Positions 52,220 through 58,266 of a stretch of 58,266 nucleotides of DNA are shown in pieces. Made by a program: the position numbers and the translations under genes. The first letter of the stretch is position 1. Every line of letters begins with the position of its first letter. The notes under the pieces are model-generated. The model had not been told where the DNA came from. It was given only the letters and a program-made list of their open reading frames with translations, and ran no database searches. Origin of the DNA: Sideroxydans sp. (GTDB lineage: Bacteria; Pseudomonadota; Gammaproteobacteria; Burkholderiales; Gallionellaceae); assembly GCA_027310665.1 (NCBI GenBank), contig DAIDAJ010000115.1, positions 1-58,266 on the forward strand, in the 5' to 3' direction.

Positions 52220-53434
52220 TTAATGTGCGGCCCATTGCACCGAATTCAAATCCACTCCGTCTTTGAACATCTCCCACAACGGAGAGAGGTCGCGAAGTTT
52301 GGCAATCTTTTCCTGCAATAGTTTCACTGCAAAATCCACCTCTTCTACAGTGGTGAATCTCCCCACAGTGAAACGAATAGAGCTGTGCGCCAGTTCGTCG
52401 TTGCGACCCAGGGCGCGCAGTACGTATGATGGCTCCAGGCTGGCGGATGTACAAGCCGAGCCGCTGGAGACCGCGATGTCTTTCACCGCCATGATGAGCG
52501 ATTCACCTTCGACGAAGTTGAAGCTCACATTCAGGTTGTGCGGTACGCGCTGTTCCATATCGCCGTTGAGGTAGACCTCTTCCATACCGGACAGGCCTTT
52601 CCACAACCGGTCGCGCAACATGCGGACACGCTCGTTCTCCGTCGCCATCTCCATTTTGGCGATGTGGAACGCCTCGCCCATGCCGACGATCTGGTGCGTC
52701 GCCAGCGTGCCCGAGCGGAAACCGCGCTCATGACCGCCGCCGTGCATCTGCGCTTCCAGACGGACGCGAGGTTTGCGGCGCACATACAGCGCGCCTATGC
52801 CTTTCGGGCCGTAGGTCTTGTGTGCCGAGAAGCTCATCAGGTCGACCTTGAGCTTCTGCAGATCGATCACTACCTTGCCCGTCGCCTGAGCCGCATCGAC
52901 ATGGAACAGAATGCCGCGCTCGCGGCAGATCTCGCCGATAGCCGCGATGTCCTGAATCACGCCGATCTCGTTGTTCACGTACATCACCGATACGATGATG
53001 GTATCGGGGCGCAATGCAGCCTTGAGCTTCTCCAGATCGATCAGACCGTTCGGTTCCGGCTCAAGGTAGGTCGCGCTGAAGCCCTGACGCTCCAGTTCGC
53101 GTACCGTATCGAGCACAGCCTTGTGTTCGGTCTGCACCGTGACGATGTGCTTGCCCTTGTCGGCGTAGAAATTCGCCGCACCCTTGAGCGCAAGGTTGTT
53201 GGATTCGGTCGCACCCGAGGTCCACACGATCTCTTTCGGATCGGCGTTGACCAGGGCGGCAACCTGCGCGCGCGCGCGCTCCACCGCCTCGTCCGCCACC
53301 CAGCCGAAGGAGTGCGAACGCGAAGCGGGATTGCCGAACTTCTCGGTCAGGTACGGGATCATCGCCTCCGCCACGCGCGGATCGACCGGCGTGGTCGCTG
53401 AATAATCCATGTAGATAGGCAGGTGCAACGTCAT
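52220..53434 (-). CDS. iscS: Cysteine desulfurase IscS
   Basis: Removes sulfur from cysteine as a persulfide for Fe-S clusters and tRNA thiolation. The 404-residue protein has the same length as E. coli IscS. The PLP lysine lies in [11 protein letters not shown], and the persulfide cysteine in [10 protein letters not shown]. The ATG at 53432-53434 has AGGAG upstream; an in-frame TTG seven codons earlier would include that ribosome site and is rejected. It lies 70 bp downstream of iscR. Confidence 0.98.
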   Translation of the reverse strand: MTLHLPIYMDYSATTPVDPRVAEAMIPYLTEKFGNPASRSHSFGWVADEAVERARAQVAALVNADPKEIVWTSGATESNNLALKGAANFYADKGKHIVTVQTEHKAVLDTVRELERQGFSATYLEPEPNGLIDLEKLKAALRPDTIIVSVMYVNNEIGVIQDIAAIGEICRERGILFHVDAAQATGKVVIDLQKLKVDLMSFSAHKTYGPKGIGALYVRRKPRVRLEAQMHGGGHERGFRSGTLATHQIVGMGEAFHIAKMEMATENERVRMLRDRLWKGLSGMEEVYLNGDMEQRVPHNLNVSFNFVEGESLIMAVKDIAVSSGSACTSASLEPSYVLRALGRNDELAHSSIRFTVGRFTTVEEVDFAVKLLQEKIAKLRDLSPLWEMFKDGVDLNSVQWAAH

Positions 53435-53504
53435 TTCATCTTCTCCTATTGCCAATGGCCATCGGGCGTTGCTTGATGTTCAAGCCAGATGGCCGCTTGC
53501 TCTT

Positions 53505-53978
53505 TTATGCGGTCACGCGCGACGAAGTATCGTGTTTCGTCATCATGACGGGCGACACTTCCGGAGTACCGATCTTGCTCTGACCATCCACCAGCTGCTG
53601 GAGATTGATCTTGCCCAGATATTCGTGGATGGACTCGTTAAGTCCGAACCACAGGTCATGCGTCAGACAAGGCTTGCCGTTGTCGCAATTGCCCTTCGTT
53701 CCGCAATTTGTGGCATCCAGCGCTTCGTCCACGGCCGTGATGATATCGACCATGGTGATCTTGTTCGCGGGACGCGCCAGGCAATAGCCGCCGCCCGGGC
53801 CGCGCACGCTGGCCACCACATTGTTGCGGCGCAGCTTGCCGAACAACTGCTCCAGATAAGAGAGCGATATCTTCTGCCGCTCGCTGATGCCCGCCAATGT
53901 CACGGGACCTTTTCCGCCACGCATTGCCAAATCGACCATTGCCGTTACTGCAAACCGCCCTTTGGTTGTGAGTCTCAT
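53505..53978 (-). CDS. iscR: Rrf2-type regulator IscR
   Basis: A Fe-S-sensing regulator of 157 residues. The winged helix starts MRLTTKGRFAVTAM. The 2Fe-2S ligands are C92, C98, C104 (NCGTKGNCDNGKPC) and H107. Holo-IscR normally represses this operon. The candidate operator is at 54063-54087. It is the first gene of iscRSUA-hscBA-fdx-iscX. Confidence 0.97.
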   Translation of the reverse strand: MRLTTKGRFAVTAMVDLAMRGGKGPVTLAGISERQKISLSYLEQLFGKLRRNNVVASVRGPGGGYCLARPANKITMVDIITAVDEALDATNCGTKGNCDNGKPCLTHDLWFGLNESIHEYLGKINLQQLVDGQSKIGTPEVSPVMMTKHDTSSRVTA

Positions 53979-54054
53979 AACTTTCCCCTATTTTCAAATA
54001 TTCAAACAAGATGGATGAACCGCCATCCCCTTAATCCCTGTAAAACTTACGGAC

Positions 54055-54083
54055 ATCATAGAATACCCGATTCTTTTAATCAA
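54055..54083 (-). promoter_or_regulatory. Predicted isc operon promoter
   Basis: On the minus strand TTGATT (54078-54083), a 17-bp spacer and TATGAT (54055-54060) make a good sigma-70 promoter, 77 bp upstream of the iscR ATG. The -35 overlaps the last codons of cysE. Confidence 0.65.
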
Positions 54084-54087
54084 CAAT
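54063..54087. promoter_or_regulatory. Candidate type-1 IscR binding site
   Basis: The 25-bp window beginning ATACCCGATT and ending AATCAACAAT fits 21 of 25 positions of the E. coli type-1 IscR consensus (ATASYYGACTR-WWW-YAGTCRRSTAT) as I recall it. It covers the -35 and spacer of the predicted isc promoter, the position expected for autorepression. Confidence 0.6.
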
Positions 54088-54807
54088 TTTATTCAAATGT
54101 TTGGGATCGAACTTGTCGGCGGTCGCCCGCTCTTCTTCTACACGCACACCCATCTTTTCCAGCTGCTGCAGGATAAATTCTATGCGCTGGTCAACGGTGA
54201 CGCTATGCCCCAACAGGCCGTGGATGGCCTTGGCAAGGGGGTCGTCCTTGTCGTTTCCAACACCGTATGCATTGAATCCATGGGAAATTTTCTTTTCCTC
54301 ATCCAGGATGCGTGCCGGAATACCGGCCGCCGTGGCGCCTGCCGGGACGTCCTTCACCACCACCGCGTTGGAGCCGATCTTCGCGCCATCGCCGATATGA
54401 ATAGGGCCAAGCACCTTCGCGCCAGCCCCGATCACCACGCCGTTGCCCAGGGTCGGATGGCGCTTGCCTTCCTTCCACGAGGTTCCGCCCAGGGTCACGC
54501 CGTGATACATGGTCACGTCGTCGCCGATTTCGGCGGTCTCGCCGATCACCACACCCATGCCATGGTCAATGAAGAAGCGCCGCCCGATGGTCGCGCCCGG
54601 ATGGATCTCGATACCGGTGAACCAGCGTGCGAAGTGCGAAATGAAACGTGCCAGCCATTTCAGCCCCATGTGCCACAGCGTGTTGGACAGGCGATGGAAG
54701 ATGCGGGCATGCAGGCCCGGATAGCAGGTGATGACCTCGAACGTGGTGCGCGCCGCCGGATCGCGGTCGAATACGCTGTTGATATCTTCTCTAATGTTAT
54801 TGAACAT
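54076..54807 (-). CDS. cysE: Serine O-acetyltransferase
   Basis: Makes O-acetylserine, the precursor of cysteine. The protein is 243 residues from the ATG at 54805-54807; an ATG six codons upstream is possible. An N-terminal helical part leads to a left-handed beta-helix of hexapeptide repeats ([26 protein letters not shown]). H88-type catalytic residues lie in IDHGMG and MYHGVTLGG. It overlaps the 3' end of trmJ by 11 bp and lies just upstream of iscR, an arrangement seen in many betaproteobacteria and sensible because cysteine feeds IscS. Confidence 0.95.
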   Translation of the reverse strand: MFNNIREDINSVFDRDPAARTTFEVITCYPGLHARIFHRLSNTLWHMGLKWLARFISHFARWFTGIEIHPGATIGRRFFIDHGMGVVIGETAEIGDDVTMYHGVTLGGTSWKEGKRHPTLGNGVVIGAGAKVLGPIHIGDGAKIGSNAVVVKDVPAGATAAGIPARILDEEKKISHGFNAYGVGNDKDDPLAKAIHGLLGHSVTVDQRIEFILQQLEKMGVRVEEERATADKFDPKHLNKIVD

Positions 54808-55663
54808 CTGGATGCTCTTCCGCATAGCGCTTTTTCAGACGGGCATTGTACTCGGTTGCCACAGTCAGCATGCCGCGCAGAATGTTGATCTCCTCATCCT
54901 CCAGACGGGTACGTGAGTACAGGCGGCGCAGGCGCTGCATCAGCCGCGCAGGGTTCTGCGTGGTGAAGAAACCGATCTCGAACAGCGTCTTTTCCAGATG
55001 GGCATATAGCCCTTCGACCCGCTCATGCGTTGCAGGTCGCACCTTCGACACGTTACTGGCGGAGCCAGCCGTTTGCGGGAGAAGGTGCGAGGCGGCCACT
55101 CCCGCACTCGTCGGCTGCGCCGCACCGTGTCGTGGCCGCATCTGCGGGACAACCGGCGCATAACTTTGCGCCGCCACGCTCAACTCATAAGCGATCACCT
55201 GTACCGCAGCCGCGATGTTAAGCGAGGAAAACGCAGGATCCGCCGGAATGTTCACCCCCAGCTGGGCTTTGCCCATTTCCTCATTGGTCAGCCCGGACAT
55301 CTCGGTGCCGAACAGCAGGGCCACCGGTCCTGCCTGCGTTTCCTGCAGCACCTGCGGCATCGCCTCGCGCGGCGTCTGCACCGCGATGGAGATATCGCGC
55401 AGCCGCGCCGTCATCGCCACCGTGAACACCACGCCCTGCAGCGCCTCGTCGATGGAGCCGCACACCACGGCGTCCTGCAGGACGTCGTCCGCCCCGGCCG
55501 CCATCGCCGTGGCCTGCGCATCGGGAAAATGTCGCGGATTGATCAGGTACAGATGGCGCAAACCCATGGTCTTCATCGCCCGCGCAGCCGCGCCGATGTT
55601 GCCCGGGTGGGTGGTGTGGCTGAGCACCACGCGGACGTTGCTAAAAGGATTAGGTTTATTCAA
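54797..55663 (-). CDS. trmJ: tRNA (cytidine/uridine-32-2'-O)-methyltransferase TrmJ
   Basis: A SPOUT methyltransferase that 2'-O-methylates position 32 of tRNAs. The 288-residue protein is longer than E. coli TrmJ (246). The SPOUT fold shows [21 protein letters not shown] near the N-terminus, [14 protein letters not shown] in the middle and [16 protein letters not shown] at the knot. The linker to the C-terminal helices is enlarged (about residues 180-230), and its DNA contains an inverted repeat TCGCACCTTC/GAAGGTGCGA (55037-55046, 55081-55090), suggesting a repeat insertion. Confidence 0.94.
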   Translation of the reverse strand: MNKPNPFSNVRVVLSHTTHPGNIGAAARAMKTMGLRHLYLINPRHFPDAQATAMAAGADDVLQDAVVCGSIDEALQGVVFTVAMTARLRDISIAVQTPREAMPQVLQETQAGPVALLFGTEMSGLTNEEMGKAQLGVNIPADPAFSSLNIAAAVQVIAYELSVAAQSYAPVVPQMRPRHGAAQPTSAGVAASHLLPQTAGSASNVSKVRPATHERVEGLYAHLEKTLFEIGFFTTQNPARLMQRLRRLYSRTRLEDEEINILRGMLTVATEYNARLKKRYAEEHPDVQ

Positions 55664-55724
55664 AACGCAATACCAACTAAAATACGGGCCGGATTCCCCA
55701 GCTCATTAAAAAGGTCGTACTGAT

Positions 55725-56522
55725 ATGCACCCCATGCTCAACATCGCGGTGAAGGCCGCACGTCGTGCCGGAAATTTGATCCACCGCGCCGCCGACAACC
55801 TCGACCACCTCACCGTGACGAAAAAATCCCACGCGGATTACGTCAGCGAAGTGGACCGCGCCGCCGAGCGCATCATCATCGAGACCTTGCTGGAAGCCTA
55901 TCCCGGCCACGCGATTCTAGCAGAAGAGAGCGGCACCCAAGGCCAGTCGGAATACGTCTGGATCATCGACCCACTGGACGGCACCACCAACTTCCTGCAC
56001 GGCATGCCCCAATATGCCGTCTCCATCGGCCTGCAGCACAACGGCGTGCTGACACAGGCTGTCGTGTACGACCCGACCAAGAACGACCTGTTCACCGCCA
56101 CGCGCGGCCGCGGCGCATTCCTCAACGACAAGCGCCTGCGCGTCAGCAAGCGCAAGGAAATGGCCGACAGCCTGATCGGCACCGGCTTCCCCTACAGCAA
56201 CTTCGCCCATATCGATGCCTACATGGCGATCTTCCGCGACCTGATGCAGAAGACCGCAGGGTTGCGCCGCCCCGGCGCAGCCTCGCTCGACTTGGCCTGG
56301 ACCGCCGCAGGCCGTTACGACGGCTTCTTCGAGACCGGACTCAAACCCTGGGACATGGCCGCCGGATGCCTGCTGATCACCGAAGCCGGCGGCATGGTCA
56401 GCGACCTGAAAGGTGCGGATGCCTTCCTCCAGAGCGGCCATGTCTGCGCGGGCAACCCGTTCATCCACCCGCAACTGCTCGAGATCATCGCGCCGCACCT
56501 GACTCCCGGACTCAAGGCCTGA
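55725..56522 (+). CDS. suhB: Inositol-1-monophosphatase (SuhB-type)
   Basis: A 265-residue Mg-dependent phosphatase of the IMPase family. The metal-binding motifs are [18 protein letters not shown] and [17 protein letters not shown]. In E. coli SuhB also takes part in rRNA antitermination. It is divergent from trmJ across a 61-bp spacer, a common arrangement. Confidence 0.95.
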   Translation: MHPMLNIAVKAARRAGNLIHRAADNLDHLTVTKKSHADYVSEVDRAAERIIIETLLEAYPGHAILAEESGTQGQSEYVWIIDPLDGTTNFLHGMPQYAVSIGLQHNGVLTQAVVYDPTKNDLFTATRGRGAFLNDKRLRVSKRKEMADSLIGTGFPYSNFAHIDAYMAIFRDLMQKTAGLRRPGAASLDLAWTAAGRYDGFFETGLKPWDMAAGCLLITEAGGMVSDLKGADAFLQSGHVCAGNPFIHPQLLEIIAPHLTPGLKA

Positions 56523-56534
56523 CCTCACGCCGTT

Positions 56535-57569
56535 ATGGAGTCCACCCTGTTCGTACTCGCGATCGCGACCATCCTCATCGTCCTGATCTTCGAGTACACC
56601 AACGGGTTCCATGACGCCGCCAACATCATCGCCACGGTCATTGCCTCGCGCGCGATGACGCCGGTGCAGGCCGTTGTGCTGGTCGCCTTCTTCGAATTCC
56701 TCGGCCCGCTGCTGGGCGGTACGGCGGTAGCCGACACCATCGGCAAGCTCATCACGCTGGACGATCTCGACCGCGAGCTGTCCCTGACCATCGTGCTGTG
56801 CAGCCTGGTCGGCGCCATCGCGTGGAACCTGCTGACCTGGTGGCGCGGCATTCCCTCATCTTCGTCGCATGCGATGGTGGGCGGACTGGCCGGCGTGGTG
56901 GTGGTCGCTACCGGGTCCGATCATGTCGCGTGGGGATTCGGCGATCTCTTGCACGGCGAACTGAACGGCGTCACCAAAGTGGTCGCCGCGCTGGTCCTCT
57001 CGCCCATCATCGGCTTCTGGGTCGGCTTCGCGCTGCACAAGGTCATGCTGCGGTTGCTGCGCGGCGCCCACCCATCCATCAACCGCGACCTGCGCCACCT
57101 GCAATTCGTCACTTCCGCCGGGCTGGCTTTCTCGCACGGCGCCAACGACGCGCAAAAGAGCATGGGCATCCTCACGCTGGTGCTGCTGCTCGGCGGATTC
57201 ATCCCGACCTTTGAAGTGCCATTGTGGGTGATCGTCGTCTGCTCCTGCGCCATCACGCTGGGCATCCTTTCCGGCGGCTGGCAGATCGTGCGCACGCTGG
57301 GCTTTTCCATCTACAAAATACGCCCGCTGCATGCGCTGGATTCGCAGATGACGGCGGCCACCGTGATCTTCAGCTCGTCTCTGTTCGGCGCACCCGTCTC
57401 CACCACCCACGTGGTCGCTTCCTCCATCATGGGCATCGGCGCCTCGGAACGGCCGAAAGCCGTGCGCTGGAACAAGGCCTTCGAGATCGCCACCACCTGG
57501 CTGATCACCATACCCGGCGCGGCGTTGATGTCGATTTGCTGCTATCTTGTCGTCCGCGCATTTACCTGA
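56535..57569 (+). CDS. pit: PiT-family inorganic phosphate transporter
   Basis: A low-affinity phosphate (metal-phosphate) symporter of the inner membrane, 344 residues, about nine helices. The repeated PiT signature appears as NGFHDAANIIAT near the N-terminus and GANDAQKSMGIL in the second half, and SSHAMVGGLAG and STTHVVASSIMG are the paired substrate loops. It lies 12 bp after suhB and directly before a DUF47 gene. Confidence 0.95.
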   Translation: MESTLFVLAIATILIVLIFEYTNGFHDAANIIATVIASRAMTPVQAVVLVAFFEFLGPLLGGTAVADTIGKLITLDDLDRELSLTIVLCSLVGAIAWNLLTWWRGIPSSSSHAMVGGLAGVVVVATGSDHVAWGFGDLLHGELNGVTKVVAALVLSPIIGFWVGFALHKVMLRLLRGAHPSINRDLRHLQFVTSAGLAFSHGANDAQKSMGILTLVLLLGGFIPTFEVPLWVIVVCSCAITLGILSGGWQIVRTLGFSIYKIRPLHALDSQMTAATVIFSSSLFGAPVSTTHVVASSIMGIGASERPKAVRWNKAFEIATTWLITIPGAALMSICCYLVVRAFT

Positions 57570-58220
57570 ATGAACACCATGCCCGACGCTTCCAAAACGC
57601 TGCTCGCGAGAATCCTGGACAGGGTCTTCCCCAAGGTCCCCGACTTCTTCCATATGCTCACGGAGCAGACCCTCATGGTGGCGCAAACCGTCAACCTGCT
57701 GGTCGAATACATGGAACACGGCGACCCGAAGATCGCCGAGAGACTCAAGCAGGACGTGCACGAAGCCGACCTGATCAAGATGCGCAACCTGCACGAACTC
57801 AACGACGCCTTCTCCACCCCCATCGACCGCGAGGACATCTACCGCGCCATCATTGCGCTCGACGAGATCGTGATGTATTGCAAGACCACCGTGCACGAGA
57901 TGGACGTGCTCGGCGTCACGCCGGATGCCTTCATGCGCGACATCTCGCATTGCATCAAGGAAGGCGTCGATGCACTGGCCGGGGGCTACGCCAAGCTGGG
58001 CATCACGCCGGCCACCGCCGCGCTGAATGCGGACGCCGCGCGCAAGGCCGAACGTCATGCCGAGAAGCTGTACCGTGTGGCACTGCCCATCCTGTTCGAA
58101 GGCAGCGACTACATCAACATGTTCAAGCGCCGCGAGATCTACCGGCACCTGACCAATGCCGCCGAGAACATGGCGCTGTGCGCCAACCGCCTGCACGACA
58201 TCGTGGTTAAAATCTCCTGA
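57570..58220 (+). CDS. DUF47 family (PhoU-like) protein
   Basis: A 216-residue helical, cytoplasmic protein of the DUF47/PhoU-like superfamily, the usual regulator or accessory factor of the neighbouring Pit transporter. Long helices carry conserved acidic residues, for example KQDVHEADLIKMRNLHELN and PIDREDIYRAIIALDEI. The ATG at 57570 directly abuts the pit stop, implying co-translation; an ATG at 57579 is the alternative. Confidence 0.93.
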   Translation: MNTMPDASKTLLARILDRVFPKVPDFFHMLTEQTLMVAQTVNLLVEYMEHGDPKIAERLKQDVHEADLIKMRNLHELNDAFSTPIDREDIYRAIIALDEIVMYCKTTVHEMDVLGVTPDAFMRDISHCIKEGVDALAGGYAKLGITPATAALNADAARKAERHAEKLYRVALPILFEGSDYINMFKRREIYRHLTNAAENMALCANRLHDIVVKIS

Positions 58221-58244
58221 CCGAAATATCAAGGAACATTATTT

Positions 58245-58266
58245 ATGAGCAACGCAGTATTACGAC
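58245..58266 (+). CDS. Start of a further gene, cut by the window end
   Basis: ATG at 58245-58247 preceded by AAGGA (58231-58235) opens a frame reading MSNAVLR before the window ends. The product cannot be identified. Confidence 0.4.

Noticed and set aside
1-58266. CRISPR array, rRNA or tRNA genes, transposases, integrases
   Set aside because: I found no regularly spaced direct repeats, no rRNA-like or tRNA-like sequence, and no frame with transposase or integrase motifs.

Overview
The window is a chromosomal segment of a GC-rich Gram-negative bacterium, most likely a betaproteobacterium of the Nitrosomonadales/Gallionellaceae type. That placement is an inference from gene content (iscRSUA-hscBA-fdx-iscX, OpgD/OpgH, class II ribonucleotide reductase, PilZ-free c-di-GMP enzymes) and from dispersed intergenic palindromes typical of such genomes; no rRNA gene is present to confirm it. 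I see no rRNA, tRNA, CRISPR array, transposase or integrase.

Layout. 1-6491 (minus): end of a glycerate 2-kinase gene, an AEC-family permease, and an amino-acid operon alaA > GNAT > hom > thrC whose first three genes overlap by ATGA. 6614-11650 (plus): a Mth938-like protein, a moxR / DUF58 / TgpA-transglutaminase cluster interrupted by a repeat-rich insertion, and queD. 11654-19058 (minus): two diguanylate cyclases and a tightly overlapped chain ispD > ispF > tsaB > rimI > type-4 UDG > Cache/PAS/GGDEF. 19129-22680 (plus): mfd, with a palindromic repeat inserted in frame.

22681-25546 is the accessory part: an AT-richer pair of unknown genes (one with a possible PD-(D/E)XK core, the other with a C-terminus like inovirus replication proteins), a translationally coupled three-gene toxin-antitoxin module with a frameshifted toxin, and about 350 bp packed with palindromic repeats. 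Then follow qorB and its divergent HxlR regulator, a degraded second copy of a piece of mfd, serB, a membrane protein with a SUEL-lectin-like domain, and nrdJ under two well-placed NrdR boxes.

32087-46615: a relic of an EAL domain, an HtrA-like protease, a ClC channel, a Gly/Met/Asp-rich lipoprotein beside a Spy-like periplasmic protein, the periplasmic glucan genes opgD and opgH, an orphan NitT/TauT/SsuA-type ABC transporter, a second AEC permease, an RhlE-type RNA helicase and a HI0933-type flavoprotein. 46687-58266: three small membrane proteins, dsbB, the complete isc operon with a candidate IscR type-1 operator on its promoter, cysE, trmJ, suhB, and a pit/DUF47 phosphate-uptake pair.

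Genes that appear to work together: hom, thrC and alaA in amino-acid synthesis; IscR, IscS, IscU, IscA, HscB, HscA, Fdx and IscX in Fe-S assembly, with CysE upstream supplying cysteine for the desulfurase; OpgD and OpgH in glucan synthesis; Pit with DUF47; MoxR, DUF58 and TgpA as an envelope-associated module. Recurrent short palindromes, several of them inside coding genes (mfd, hscA, possibly trmJ), are the most distinctive property of the window.
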